A stretch of DNA of 64,000 bases from Vreelandella populi (GCF_003989825.1 NZ_RZHE01000008.1:309996-373995), one strand, 5' to 3'; positions 1-9,054 are shown, counted from the first letter of the stretch. Made by a program: numbers and translations. Notes: generated by a model not told the origin, from the letters alone.

Positions 1-935
1 GTAAGAACCTGGTAACCTATCAGACTGACGAAAAAGGTCAGCCGGTTGCCAAGATTCTGGTTGAAACCTGCACCGATATCGCCGATGAGCTGTATCTGGG
101 TGCCGTGGTTGACCGTACTACCCGTCGTGTGGTCTTCATGGCCTCGACCGAAGGTGGTGTGGAAATCGAAACGGTTGCCGAGCAGACACCGGAAAAGATT
201 CTGAAAGCCGAGATCGATCCGCTGGTAGGCGCACAGCCTTACCAGGCGCGCGAACTGGCCTTCAAACTGGGCCTGAAAGGTGACCAGATCAAGCAGTTCA
301 CCAAGATCTTCCTGGGTCTTTCCAAGCTGTTCCATGACAAGGATCTGGCACTGCTGGAAATCAACCCGCTGGTCATCACCGACGAAGGCAACCTGCACTG
401 CCTCGACGCTAAACTTGGCCTCGACAGCAACGCACTGTACCGTCACCCGGACCTGCAAGCCATGCGCGATCCTTCTCAGGAAGATCAGCGTGAAGCCGAT
501 GCAGCGAAGTGGGAGCTTAACTACGTAGCGCTTGATGGCAACATCGGCTGCATGGTTAACGGTGCTGGCCTGGCCATGGGTACCATGGACATCGTCAACC
601 TGTCTGGCGGCAAGCCTGCCAACTTCCTGGACGTTGGTGGCGGCGCGACCAAAGAGCGCGTTGCAGAAGCGTTCAAGATCATCCTGTCTGACGACAATGT
701 TAAAGCCGTTCTGGTTAACATTTTCGGCGGTATCGTTCGTTGCGACATGATTGCTGAAGGCATTATCGGTGCCGTTGAGCAAGTGGGTGTCAACGTGCCG
801 GTTGTCGTTCGCCTGGAAGGTAACAACGCCGAGCTGGGTGCTGAAAAACTGGCATCTAGCGGTTTGAACATTATCGCTGCTACCAGTCTGACCGATGCGG
901 CTCAGCAGGTCGTTAAAGCGGCGGAGGGCAAGTAA
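1..935 (+). CDS. sucC: Succinyl-CoA synthetase (ADP-forming) beta subunit, 5' end missing
   Basis: The reading frame is already open at the window edge: codons run from base 3, so about 310 C-terminal residues of the usual ~388 are present. The protein is the ATP-grasp subunit that forms succinyl-CoA synthetase with SucD and makes ATP in the TCA cycle. Visible marks are the metal/nucleotide segment LLEINPLV, the glycine-rich [12 protein letters not shown], and the C-terminal ligase-CoA motif [13 protein letters not shown]. Its stop overlaps the sucD start (TAATG), which implies translational coupling. The promoter and start lie outside the window. Confidence 0.97.
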   Translation, partial: KNLVTYQTDEKGQPVAKILVETCTDIADELYLGAVVDRTTRRVVFMASTEGGVEIETVAEQTPEKILKAEIDPLVGAQPYQARELAFKLGLKGDQIKQFTKIFLGLSKLFHDKDLALLEINPLVITDEGNLHCLDAKLGLDSNALYRHPDLQAMRDPSQEDQREADAAKWELNYVALDGNIGCMVNGAGLAMGTMDIVNLSGGKPANFLDVGGGATKERVAEAFKIILSDDNVKAVLVNIFGGIVRCDMIAEGIIGAVEQVGVNVPVVVRLEGNNAELGAEKLASSGLNIIAATSLTDAAQQVVKAAEGK

Positions 936-1807
936 TGAGCATCCTGATCGATAAGAACACCAAGGTCATCTGCCAGGGTTTCACTGGTGGCCAGGGCACG
1001 TTCCACTCCGAACAGGCGATTGCCTACGGTACGCAAATGGTCGGCGGTGTTACGCCGGGCAAAGGCGGCCAGGAGCACCTGGGCCTGCCCGTTTTCAACA
1101 CCGTTGCTGAGGCGGTCGAGAAAACTGGTGCAGAAGCCAGCGTTATCTACGTTCCGGCAGCGTTCTGTAAAGACTCTATCCTTGAAGCCGCTAATGCCGG
1201 CATCAAGCTGATTGTCTGCATCACCGAAGGTATCGCTACCCTCGATATGCTTGAAGCAAAAGTAAAATGCGACGAGCTGGGCGTTCGCCTGATCGGTCCG
1301 AACTGCCCGGGTGTTATCACTCCCGGTGAGTGCAAGATCGGTATCATGCCGGGTCACATCCACCAGCCGGGCCGCGTAGGTATCGTTTCCCGTTCTGGCA
1401 CCCTGACCTACGAAGCCGTCAAGCAGACCACTGACCACGGTTTCGGTCAGTCTACCTGTGTGGGCATCGGTGGCGACCCGATTCCGGGTTCCAACTTCAT
1501 CGATATCCTAGAGATGTTCGAGAAGGATCCGAAAACCGAAGCGATCGTCATGATCGGTGAAATCGGCGGTACGGCGGAAGAAGAAGCGGCGGCCTACATC
1601 AAGGATCACGTTTCCAAGCCTGTTGTTTCCTACATTGCCGGTGTAACTGCACCTCCTGGCAAGCGTATGGGCCACGCCGGCGCGATCATCTCCGGCGGTA
1701 AAGGCACCGCTGACGAGAAGTTTGCTGCCCTGGAAGACGCCGGTGTTAAAACCGTTCGTTCTTTGGCGGAAATTGGCGATGCGCTGAAAGAAGTGACTGG
1801 TTGGTAA
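935..1807 (+). CDS. sucD: Succinyl-CoA synthetase alpha subunit
   Basis: This 290-residue protein is the normal length for SucD. It binds CoA through an N-terminal Rossmann domain ([15 protein letters not shown] near residues 15-30) and carries the phosphorylated histidine in [17 protein letters not shown] near residue 245. It catalyses the CoA-binding and phospho-histidine half of the succinyl-CoA synthetase reaction. It starts at the ATG that overlaps the sucC stop by one base, so the two subunits are co-translated. A strong hairpin terminator follows 23 bases after the stop and closes the operon. Confidence 0.98.
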   Translation: MSILIDKNTKVICQGFTGGQGTFHSEQAIAYGTQMVGGVTPGKGGQEHLGLPVFNTVAEAVEKTGAEASVIYVPAAFCKDSILEAANAGIKLIVCITEGIATLDMLEAKVKCDELGVRLIGPNCPGVITPGECKIGIMPGHIHQPGRVGIVSRSGTLTYEAVKQTTDHGFGQSTCVGIGGDPIPGSNFIDILEMFEKDPKTEAIVMIGEIGGTAEEEAAAYIKDHVSKPVVSYIAGVTAPPGKRMGHAGAIISGGKGTADEKFAALEDAGVKTVRSLAEIGDALKEVTGW

Positions 1808-1829
1808 GTCACGTTCTACCTGGCGCGTC

Positions 1830-1859
1830 AAAAAAAGCACCCTTCGGGGTGCTTTTTTA
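1830..1859 (+). terminator. Rho-independent terminator after sucCD
   Basis: A perfect stem (AAAAAAGCACCC / GGGTGCTTTTTT) with a TTCG tetraloop is followed directly by the T run. It also faces the convergent membrane-protein gene at 1914-2957. Confidence 0.95.
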
Positions 1860-1913
1860 TTGCCTTCGTGTTGGCGTTCTACGCCAGCCAGCCATGCAGT
1901 TAGGGCTTAATCA

Positions 1914-2957
1914 TTACCCGGGGCGGCCAATGTCAGACTCAAGTGCTAAAGAGCGCTGCCGTAGGCTTCGAAAACCGAACCATAGCAGTACCGGCGCACC
2001 TGCCAGAATGTAAAGATGATAAGAGACTAGCCGCCAGATCAATACCGCGGCGCCAACCTGGGCCGTCGTTAAAAAGGGCATCAACAAAGCGCTGACGCCG
2101 ATCTCGGCAGTACCGGCCCCGCCTGGCAGGAAGCTGAACTGGCTAGCTGCCATGCCTAGCATTTGGGTGAAGAAGGTCCAGAGCCAATCAATATTTCCTC
2201 CCACACCGGCCACCGCGAGATACAACAGGCTATAGCGAGCGAACCAATGCATCATTGTCAGTACCAACACCGTACCCAGCACACGCTTGGGAAGCTTGAG
2301 CGTGCGCAGAAAGGTGTGGCGAGCCCGTAAATAGCGGCGAAGCAGTTTACGTTGCCACGCGCGCCCAAAAAGAGACCTGCGTCCAGGCGATCCAATACGC
2401 CAGCGAGGCAATGTCCAAAGGCAAAGTGACACCAGCACAATCGCCGCCAGTAACCCCGCCAATGACCACCGAATCAGGGCCTGATAAGGCCAGCCCGTAT
2501 CAACTGACAAGGTATACACGACCAACCCGCTCAATAAACTGATAAAAAATAGTGAGTCGAATCCTTGGTCGATCAAAAATACGCCAGCCCCTTTGGAAGG
2601 AGAGAGGTCTCGCCGCGCCAGAAGCGCCAGCAGGACGGCAGGCCCGCCGCTACCACCGGGTGTTGCGCAGAGGGCGCATTTGGAGGCAAGTTCGATGCCT
2701 AGAGCGCTTCGCTGGTTCATAGGACCGGCACGGCCGTTCAGCAACAGACGTAGCCGCCAGGCGTTCAGATTCCAGCACAGCACTGCCAGGGCAAGCATGG
2801 CCAGAAAGATGGAAAAGGGAAACGATGACAGCGCGCTCCAGGCAGCATCCCCCCCTATCCAGTGAGTAAGCAACAGTGGCGCCGCCAGCGCCAGAATAAC
2901 GAAGAGCAAATGCAAGGGCCATCGTTGCCACGCGCGCTGCTTAACCGATTTTTGCAT
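1914..2957 (-). CDS. Lysylphosphatidylglycerol synthase-type / UPF0104 integral membrane protein
   Basis: This 347-residue, very hydrophobic protein has about eight predicted membrane segments. It carries the family signature PGGAGTAE near residue 280, which marks the LPG-synthase transmembrane domain family (flippase-like, DUF/TIGR00374). Members are proposed to move glycolipids or aminoacyl-lipids, but no soluble synthetase domain is present here. The start overlaps the 3' end of the upstream glycosyltransferase by 17 bases, so both sit in one minus-strand unit. A role handling the lipid-linked product of that transferase is inference. The family call is firm; the substrate is unknown. Confidence 0.8.
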   Translation of the reverse strand: MQKSVKQRAWQRWPLHLLFVILALAAPLLLTHWIGGDAAWSALSSFPFSIFLAMLALAVLCWNLNAWRLRLLLNGRAGPMNQRSALGIELASKCALCATPGGSGGPAVLLALLARRDLSPSKGAGVFLIDQGFDSLFFISLLSGLVVYTLSVDTGWPYQALIRWSLAGLLAAIVLVSLCLWTLPRWRIGSPGRRSLFGRAWQRKLLRRYLRARHTFLRTLKLPKRVLGTVLVLTMMHWFARYSLLYLAVAGVGGNIDWLWTFFTQMLGMAASQFSFLPGGAGTAEIGVSALLMPFLTTAQVGAAVLIWRLVSYHLYILAGAPVLLWFGFRSLRQRSLALESDIGRPG

Positions 2958-4059
2958 GATGAGTTAGTGTCTCGGGCTGGTGTAGCGTCTGATAATGATC
3001 CATCAGATCGCGGACCACCTTATCCCAGTTGAAGTTACGCTCGACATGACGGCGCGCATAGTGGCCGCTGGCGACAATATCGCGACGGAAAAGAGCGCGG
3101 CAAGCATCCGCCATGGCGCCAGGGTCAAGTGGTTCACAAAGTATACCACCCCCCAAAGGGACATTTTCAGCCAAGGCTCCGGTATTGGCTGCAATAACAG
3201 GAATGCCACAGGCCATCGCTTCCTGAGCCACCAAACCAAAGGTTTCACGGGTGCCAGCATGCAGGAAGGCATCACTACTGGAAAGAGCCCGGGCAACCTC
3301 ATGGGCGTTACAGCAACGATCAATGACCGTCACGTTGGCAGGCACTTGGCGCGGCATGCCTGGGCCTATCAGTAAAAGGTGATAGTCGTCACCCAGTTGA
3401 CGCATGGTGGCCAGCAGCACATCGATATTTTTTTCGCGCGAATAGCGGCCCACAAAGATCAGCAGACGCTTATCGGGGTCGATGTCCAACGAACTGCGCA
3501 TACGAGGGTCATGGGCGCTGGGATGGAAGCGCTCAATATCAACACCCAGCGGTTGCACCCGCACATTAGCAACGCCCCATTCCATTAGTTGGTTAGCCAG
3601 GGCTTGAGATGGGGCCAAAACACTATCAAAGCGCGAGTAAAGGTCCACGACATAACGTTCAAGTCGTTTACATACCCGTTTGCCAAAGCGGTCACCCATC
3701 AGGCGCGGCAAATCAGAATGATAAAACCCCACCACCGGTACCCCCAGTTGCTGGCCCGCTGAAAGGGCTGCCCAGGCCGTTACATAAGGGTCGCCCGCTT
3801 CGATAAGGTCCGGTTTCAGATCTACCAGTGCTTGATGCCATGGCGTACGACGTACGGGAAAGCGGTAACCCTGGCCAAGCGGAAGTCGCGGTGCAGGCAG
3901 AGTATGCAGATCACCCAGGCTATCGCGTTCGGCGCCGGGAACCAGCAGGCTGGCGCGAAAGTCAGGATAGCGGCTCATGACGCGATGCTTGGCCTGAAGA
4001 TAGGTGCGTACGCCACCACTGGAGGGTGCATGAAACATAGTCACATCGGCAATGTGCAA
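2941..4059 (-). CDS. Family 4 glycosyltransferase (GT-B fold)
   Basis: The protein of about 372 residues has an N-terminal acceptor domain (IADVTMFHAPSSGGVR) and a C-terminal GT4 donor domain. The donor domain shows PLGVDIERFHP, a FVGRYSREKN strand, and the E-x7-E motif in ETFGLVAQEAM near residue 285. It should transfer a sugar from a nucleotide donor to a lipid or glycan acceptor. I start it at TTG 4059, because a GGAGG ribosome site lies 5 bases before that codon; a TTG at 4071 would place the site inside the gene. It is co-transcribed with the flippase-like gene by 17-base overlap. Specificity cannot be told from sequence. Confidence 0.85.
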   Translation of the reverse strand: MHIADVTMFHAPSSGGVRTYLQAKHRVMSRYPDFRASLLVPGAERDSLGDLHTLPAPRLPLGQGYRFPVRRTPWHQALVDLKPDLIEAGDPYVTAWAALSAGQQLGVPVVGFYHSDLPRLMGDRFGKRVCKRLERYVVDLYSRFDSVLAPSQALANQLMEWGVANVRVQPLGVDIERFHPSAHDPRMRSSLDIDPDKRLLIFVGRYSREKNIDVLLATMRQLGDDYHLLLIGPGMPRQVPANVTVIDRCCNAHEVARALSSSDAFLHAGTRETFGLVAQEAMACGIPVIAANTGALAENVPLGGGILCEPLDPGAMADACRALFRRDIVASGHYARRHVERNFNWDKVVRDLMDHYQTLHQPETLTHHAKIG

Positions 4060-4298
4060 AGTAACCTCCAAGCCATAAAGGTGTCATGGGTTTACCATAA
4101 AGTAGAAATAAGTCAGTAATACGACAAGTGCTGATGGCTATTAACCACGCTGGCAGCCGTCAGCATTGTTTTCAAAAGTACCGTTCAAGCTTACGTAACA
4201 AGTAGTTTATAAGACTGTTTTTTCTCATCTTCTTACGCTTTTCCTCCTTTTTTTAGCGTATTTAACCTCCCGCTTATTAATGAAATATTTCTTATACC

Positions 4299-4326
4299 TT
4301 GACGTCTGCCAAGCAAGGTCTATTAT
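4299..4326 (+). promoter_or_regulatory. Sigma-70 promoter for the RHH regulator/esterase pair
   Basis: TTGACG at 4299-4304, a 16-base spacer and TATTAT at 4321-4326. It lies in the 382-base AT-rich gap between divergent genes (4060-4441), about 115 bases before the regulator start. Transcription should begin near 4333, inside the operator described next. The rest of the gap (4060-4298) holds only AT-rich, pyrimidine-rich sequence with no gene I can support. Confidence 0.7.
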
Positions 4327-4328
4327 TA

Positions 4329-4366
4329 CCATCTATTGACCATCCATATAGATGGTATATGGATGG
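4329..4366. promoter_or_regulatory. Four-half-site dyad operator, 11-bp phased
   Basis: Two CCATC boxes (4329-4333, 4340-4344) are followed by two GATGG boxes (4351-4355, 4362-4366), each exactly 11 bp from the next. The 38-bp element is a dyad: 15 of 19 positions match between the halves, and there is a perfect inner inverted repeat CCATCCATATA / TATATGGATGG. It begins 2 bp after the -10 box and covers the expected start of transcription. This is the layout expected for cooperative binding of ribbon-helix-helix dimers, and the next gene encodes such a protein. Autorepression is inference. Confidence 0.75.
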
Positions 4367-4441
4367 CATAGTTGGTTGGCTTAATATCGTTATTACGCTG
4401 TTAACCGGCAGTCAGCCGCTGTTAAAAATGAGGAAGTAAAT

Positions 4442-4858
4442 ATGAGCGTGCATGAACTGCGCCGTAAGTCTGGCGACTCCAGTGAAAAGATCACTATCAA
4501 TCTAGGCGTTATCGATCTGGGTCAAATCGATCTTCTTGTTCAGGAAGGGTTCTATTCCAATCGAACCGATTTGATTCGTACGGCCATTCGTAATCAGCTA
4601 GCGACCCATTCTGAGGTCGTTAAAGAGACAGTAACCCGCAAGGCTTTCGTACTGGGGCTTGAACACTATAGCCGCGAGGATCTGGAAGCTCTGCAGGCAG
4701 CGGGAGAGATGTTGCAGATTCAGGTGTTGGGTATGGCCAGCATTGCTAATGACGTATCACCCGAGCTTGCCATTGCTACCATTGAATCGGTGGTAGTGCT
4801 AGGCGCTCTGCATGCAAGCGCAGCGGTGAAGGCCGCTCTTGCTGATCGCATCCACTGA
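4442..4858 (+). CDS. CopG/Arc-type ribbon-helix-helix transcriptional regulator
   Basis: The 138-residue protein has an N-terminal RHH segment: a beta strand (EKITINLGVIDLGQIDLLV, residues 15-33) and then helices containing the typical NRTDLIRTAIRNQL (residues 40-53). The C-terminal half (residues 60-138) is hydrophobic and helical and may oligomerise; I do not recognise a ligand domain. A GGAAG ribosome site precedes the ATG. It lies 23 bases upstream of the PHA-depolymerase-like gene and downstream of a four-half-site dyad. It is therefore probably a local repressor of both genes, but the signal it senses is unknown. Confidence 0.8.
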   Translation: MSVHELRRKSGDSSEKITINLGVIDLGQIDLLVQEGFYSNRTDLIRTAIRNQLATHSEVVKETVTRKAFVLGLEHYSREDLEALQAAGEMLQIQVLGMASIANDVSPELAIATIESVVVLGALHASAAVKAALADRIH

Positions 4859-4881
4859 TGTACTGAAGAGGGGCTTTGATA

Positions 4882-6063
4882 ATGATCGATGCCACCATGA
4901 CCAAACGAATGGAAGAAGCGACGCGGCTTACCCGCGCCGGAAAATTGAGTGAAGCCATGGCGCTGCTTCAAGGTGCTGGGGATAACGTCAAAAGCCAGCA
5001 GGCACCAAAAGCTTCTTCTCAGCCGGGTAACGTGTATGAAAGTACCTGCCAGGTTGTTGACGAAGATTTTTCAACAGTAAAACCTACGCCTTCCTCTTCC
5101 TCCTATGAGCGTACCCGTAAAGCATCAGCCTGGGCCGATAAATGGTCCAGCTTTCAAGGCATGGCGCAGCCCAGCCCTACACCTGGCCGTTCTGAAGAAG
5201 CAAGGCCGGGTGCCTTTACCGCAGGTAGTTTCAGCAATCGAGCGGGTTCGCGGGATTACAAGCTTTTTCTGCCGAGTAGCTATCACGGCCAGGCGATGCC
5301 TCTTGTGGTCATGCTGCATGGCTGTACGCAGAACCCTGATGATTTCGCGGCCGGAACCAATATGAATCAACTAGCCGAGGAGCAGTCATTTTGCGTGCTT
5401 TATCCGGCCCAGCCGATAAGTGTCAACAGCTCCAAATGCTGGAACTGGTTCAAGGCTGAAGACCAGCAGCGTGAAGGTGGGGAGCCCGAAATTCTGGCAG
5501 GCATGGCCCGGCAGATTATTCAAACCCAGGGACTTGATGCCTCACGGGTGTATGTGGCGGGCCTTTCTGCCGGGGGGGCTATGGCGACAACGCTGGCGAT
5601 GAATTACCCGGATCTCTTTGCGGCAGTGGGTGTTCACTCCGGGTTGCCTCATGGCGTGGCCAAGAGCCTGCCCGATGCCCTGGCCGCCATGCAGGGAGGC
5701 ACGTCAACGCAGGCGGGACGCTTCTCCTCAGACGTGCCAGCCATCATTTTTCACGGCGACCGCGACACGACCGTTCACCTAAGCAACGCCGAACGCGTGG
5801 CGGCGCAATACGCCGTCACAAAGACCAAGAGGGATATTAACGCGGAACAGGGGCGGGTGGCGGGCGGCCATGGTTATACACGCACGGTCTATCACGATAC
5901 CCTTGGCGAGGCGCGCCTGGAGCAATGGCGCATACACGGTGCCGGCCACGCTTGGGCCGGGGGAAGCGCGAAGGGAAGTTACACTGACCCGAAGGGGCCT
6001 GATGCAACAAAAGAAATGCTGCGCTTTTTCATGCAGCACCGTCAAAAAGATACTATGTGCTAA
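4882..6063 (+). CDS. PHA/PHB depolymerase-family esterase (alpha/beta hydrolase)
   Basis: The 393-residue alpha/beta hydrolase has the oxyanion segment LHGCTQN, a lipase box GLSAGG (Ser near residue 228), an acidic residue in HGDRDTTVH and the catalytic His in GAGHAW near residue 355. This is the arrangement of type-1 short-chain PHA depolymerases and related feruloyl/acetylxylan esterases. No signal peptide is visible: the N-terminus is a helical stretch (EEATRLTRAGKLSEAMALLQ) followed by a ~70-residue low-complexity linker, so it may act inside the cell. I use ATG 4882, 8 bases after GAGGGG, rather than TTG 4876, which is too close to that site. Confidence 0.82.
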   Translation: MIDATMTKRMEEATRLTRAGKLSEAMALLQGAGDNVKSQQAPKASSQPGNVYESTCQVVDEDFSTVKPTPSSSSYERTRKASAWADKWSSFQGMAQPSPTPGRSEEARPGAFTAGSFSNRAGSRDYKLFLPSSYHGQAMPLVVMLHGCTQNPDDFAAGTNMNQLAEEQSFCVLYPAQPISVNSSKCWNWFKAEDQQREGGEPEILAGMARQIIQTQGLDASRVYVAGLSAGGAMATTLAMNYPDLFAAVGVHSGLPHGVAKSLPDALAAMQGGTSTQAGRFSSDVPAIIFHGDRDTTVHLSNAERVAAQYAVTKTKRDINAEQGRVAGGHGYTRTVYHDTLGEARLEQWRIHGAGHAWAGGSAKGSYTDPKGPDATKEMLRFFMQHRQKDTMC

Positions 6064-6087
6064 TCAGCTGTGGTCACGATGATCATC

Positions 6088-6124
6088 AAAAAAACGGCGA
6101 CGCCTGAGGGCGCCGCCGTTTCTA
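6088..6124. terminator. Bidirectional terminator between esterase and rnb
   Basis: The hairpin AAACGGCG-A-CGCC / GGCGCCGCCGTTT has one mismatch. Read on the minus strand it ends in seven T, so it is strongest for rnb. Read on the plus strand it ends in a weaker T-rich tail. Confidence 0.85.
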
Positions 6125-6143
6125 TTTCGAGTGCTTGGCCTGT

Positions 6144-8084
6144 TTATTCGGCAGGCTTGGCCACCAGCGAGCGAGTTTCCTCGCGAGCTTCCACCAGTGC
6201 GACGCGCAGGCTGTCACCCAGCTTATAGCGTTCTTCGCCTTCGATCTGAATGCGTCCTTCTTTATCATCGATAACGACTTTGTCACGGTCGCTGTGCATC
6301 AAGGGGGCAGGCACGAACGCGGTTGCGCCATTTTCAATCAGGCGCACGCGCATACCGCCGCGGTTGATCGCCATGATATCGGCCTCAAACGTATCCTGAT
6401 TTTGTGCAGCCGGGGTCAAAAAGCGCACGTAGAGCCAGTCTTTTACATCGCGCTCGGCCATACGGTTCAGGCGGCGACGCTCGGTGAGCTGCTCGGTTAA
6501 CGCCTGGCTTGCTTCAGCCGGGGCCTGCTCACTTTTCAGCACGCGTTTGATCAAACGGTGGTTGACCATATCGCCATACTTACGAATTGGCGAGGTCCAG
6601 GTAGCGTAAGCGGGTAACCCAAGGCCAAAGTGCGGGCCGGGCTGAGCGGACATGCTGGTAAAGCCTTGGAAACGGCGCAGGCGGGCATCTAGCCAAGCGT
6701 CGTCACGGCTCTCAAGCGCGCGCTTAAGCTCTTTATAATGAGTGAGCTCGGTCAGTGCTTCACGATCAACGGTGATTTCCTGGCTGGCCAGGAACTCTTG
6801 CGCCGCTTCGGCCTTTTCCGGTTCAAAGGCACGGTGCACGTTAAAGATACCGTGACCGATATGGCTTGCCAGGAAGTCTGCACAGCAGGCGTTGGCTGCA
6901 ATCATCGACTCTTCGATCATGCGGTTGGCAATGCGCCGCTCTTCGGTATTGATCGCCAGTACATTGCCCGCTTCATCCAGCTCAAACACGTAGTCCGGGC
7001 GGTCCTTGAAGACTAGAGCGTGCTCGTTACGCCATGCGGTGCGCGCTTCGGTCAGCTCGCGCAGGGCAGTCAGCTGCTCGGCAATGTTGTCCGCCGGTGC
7101 CCAGTCGCCCTGACCTTCGATCCAGTCGGAGACGTTGTCATAAACGAGTTTGGCATGAGACTTCACGTTAGCCGCGAAGAAGCGATAGTCACCCAGGCTG
7201 CCATCGGCATTGATGTTCAATGTGCAGGCCAGCGCCGGGCGCTCTTGATCTTCCCACAGCGAGCACAGGTCGTCGGCCAGCTGCTCGGGCAACATGGTCA
7301 CGTTCTGCCCAGGCAGATAGACCGTAAAAGCGCGGGTACGGGCTCCCAGATCAGCGGCATGGCCCTCTTCCACATAGGCCGTGGGGTCGGCGATGGCGAC
7401 GCTCAACTGCCAGCCGCCTTCGGGGCGCACGCTTACGTGTAGCGCATCGTCCATATCGCGGGTTTTTTCACCGTCGATCGTAAAGAAGGGCTGGGCGGTC
7501 AGATCTTCGCGCGTCAGGCCTTCATCGCGCAGTGGCCAGTCGCTACCGGCATCCGGGCACTCCTGTTCCAGCGCATGACGGGCAAGGGTTACACGCCATG
7601 GCACGGCGGGGTTATCCGCTTTGGCCACCAGCTCATCAATCTGAGCAAAGAAGCCGCGATCGTTCTCTTTAAGCGGGTGACGGACCAGCCGGGCAACGAC
7701 CCAGTCGCCGTCGCTGATGCTGTCTTCATCCAAGCTGTTCTTAATACGTGACTTGAGCACGTTGCGGATGGAGGGGTGATCGGGCACCACGGCCAAGCGG
7801 CCTTCGCGCTTTTGAACCCGGGCGACAAAGCGATCAAGGCCTGCTTCGATCAGCTTTTCGGGCTCGACCGACTTTTTGTCACCGTTTTCGTGAATCACCG
7901 CTTCTACGCGGTCGCCATGCAGCACCTGCTTCATGGCGGGCGGCGGCACGAAATAGGATTCACCGTTATCGGTTTCGAGAAAGCCAAAACCTTTCTCGGT
8001 AGCTTTAATCACCCCTTCAGCGCGCGGGGTGGTGTCACGAATCTGTTGCTTGAGCTGAGCAAGCAGGGAATTATTCTGAAGCAT
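6144..8084 (-). CDS. rnb: Exoribonuclease II
   Basis: This 646-residue protein (E. coli RNase II is 644) degrades RNA 3' to 5'. Its order is two cold-shock domains, the RNB catalytic domain and a C-terminal S1 domain. The cold-shock region starts PRAEGVIKATEKGFGFLE. The RNB domain holds the acidic metal-binding cluster TIDGEKTRDMDDAL near residues 200-215 and the diagnostic ATWTSPIRKYGDM. The S1 domain contains INRGGMRVRL. The frame is open further upstream to a TTG at 8144, but that TTG is part of a promoter -35 box, and E. coli RNase II aligns from MLQNNSLLAQLKQQ. I therefore use ATG 8084, although no good ribosome site precedes it. Confidence 0.95.
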   Translation of the reverse strand: MLQNNSLLAQLKQQIRDTTPRAEGVIKATEKGFGFLETDNGESYFVPPPAMKQVLHGDRVEAVIHENGDKKSVEPEKLIEAGLDRFVARVQKREGRLAVVPDHPSIRNVLKSRIKNSLDEDSISDGDWVVARLVRHPLKENDRGFFAQIDELVAKADNPAVPWRVTLARHALEQECPDAGSDWPLRDEGLTREDLTAQPFFTIDGEKTRDMDDALHVSVRPEGGWQLSVAIADPTAYVEEGHAADLGARTRAFTVYLPGQNVTMLPEQLADDLCSLWEDQERPALACTLNINADGSLGDYRFFAANVKSHAKLVYDNVSDWIEGQGDWAPADNIAEQLTALRELTEARTAWRNEHALVFKDRPDYVFELDEAGNVLAINTEERRIANRMIEESMIAANACCADFLASHIGHGIFNVHRAFEPEKAEAAQEFLASQEITVDREALTELTHYKELKRALESRDDAWLDARLRRFQGFTSMSAQPGPHFGLGLPAYATWTSPIRKYGDMVNHRLIKRVLKSEQAPAEASQALTEQLTERRRLNRMAERDVKDWLYVRFLTPAAQNQDTFEADIMAINRGGMRVRLIENGATAFVPAPLMHSDRDKVVIDDKEGRIQIEGEERYKLGDSLRVALVEAREETRSLVAKPAE

Positions 8085-8115
8085 GAGGTCAATCAGTTGG
8101 CGAGAGTAGCTTGCC

Positions 8116-8144
8116 ACTATACGGATTCCCGAAGGCCGCGCCAA
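8116..8144 (-). promoter_or_regulatory. Sigma-70 promoter for rnb
   Basis: Read on the minus strand: TTGGCG (8144-8139), a 17-base spacer and TATAGT (8121-8116). The transcript would begin near 8109, about 25 bases before the chosen ATG. This makes the longer TTG-initiated reading of rnb unlikely. Confidence 0.65.
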
Positions 8145-8244
8145 TTATCCGCTGCGGAAGTTGGTGATGGTTAACCCACATCAACGCTTTACCTCGCTAG
8201 AGCGGGATCGGTTAAGCTAACCATTCATTTATGGGGAGCATGCT

Positions 8245-9054
8245 ATGACACCGCGGCTGATTGTTTCGGATCTGGATGGCACGCTGCTAGGCAGCGATCA
8301 TCGATTACACGCAGACACCATTGAGGTACTGAGAACACTTGTGAGCCATGGGCACCATCTAGTGCTTGCCTCGGGCCGCCACTATGCCGACATGCGTGTG
8401 TTCCGAGATGAGCTTGATGTCCCCATTCATCTGATCAGCAGTAACGGCGCCTACACCCACGACCCGGCCGATAAGCTGCTGGATGCCAACCATATAGACC
8501 CCCGCCAAGCCGCAGCGCTGATCCAGCTGCCGCGCCCAGAAGGCGTGCGTTTAAGCCTGTATATGGACGATGCCTGGTATATCGATGCCGAGTCGCCAAG
8601 ACACCTGGAAATGCACGCCGCCACGGGCTTTGTCTATCAGGTGGTACCGCCTGAGCAGATGCCTACTGAAGGTATCGGCAAGATTCTTTACGGCGGCCAT
8701 CCTGATGCGCTTTTCAAGATCGAAACCGCGATCCGCGAGAGCAGTGACGGCTCGCTGCACGTCACTTACTCAACCAGCGATTCGCTTGAGATCATGGCCG
8801 GCGGCGTCAATAAGGGCGTGGCGCTGGCGGCTCTGCTCAAGCGTATATCCATTGCGCCTGAACACTGCCTGGCCTTTGGCGATAACCTGAACGATGTCGA
8901 GATGCTCAGCCTGGTGGGCGAGCCGCATTTCATGCTCAACTCGCACCCCGACATGGCCGGGCACCTGAGTGCCGCGCGGCAGATCGGCCACCACGGTGAA
9001 GCGGCGGTAGCGGTATTGCTACGCGAGCGTTTTGGTCTGCCTGCCAACGGCTGA
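8245..9054 (+). CDS. Cof-type HAD-superfamily phosphatase
   Basis: The 269-residue protein has the HAD motif I DLDGTLLGSD (nucleophile Asp near residue 9), a motif II serine in ISSNGAY, a lysine in GVNKGVALAALL, and motif IV GDNLNDVEML near residue 215. The cap domain is inserted between motifs II and III, which is type IIB (Cof/YidA-like). Such enzymes dephosphorylate sugar phosphates, FMN or similar small metabolites; the substrate cannot be read from sequence. A GGGGAG ribosome site supports the start. It is divergent from rnb and convergent with ycjF, whose stop lies 2 bases away. Confidence 0.9.
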   Translation: MTPRLIVSDLDGTLLGSDHRLHADTIEVLRTLVSHGHHLVLASGRHYADMRVFRDELDVPIHLISSNGAYTHDPADKLLDANHIDPRQAAALIQLPRPEGVRLSLYMDDAWYIDAESPRHLEMHAATGFVYQVVPPEQMPTEGIGKILYGGHPDALFKIETAIRESSDGSLHVTYSTSDSLEIMAGGVNKGVALAALLKRISIAPEHCLAFGDNLNDVEMLSLVGEPHFMLNSHPDMAGHLSAARQIGHHGEAAVAVLLRERFGLPANG

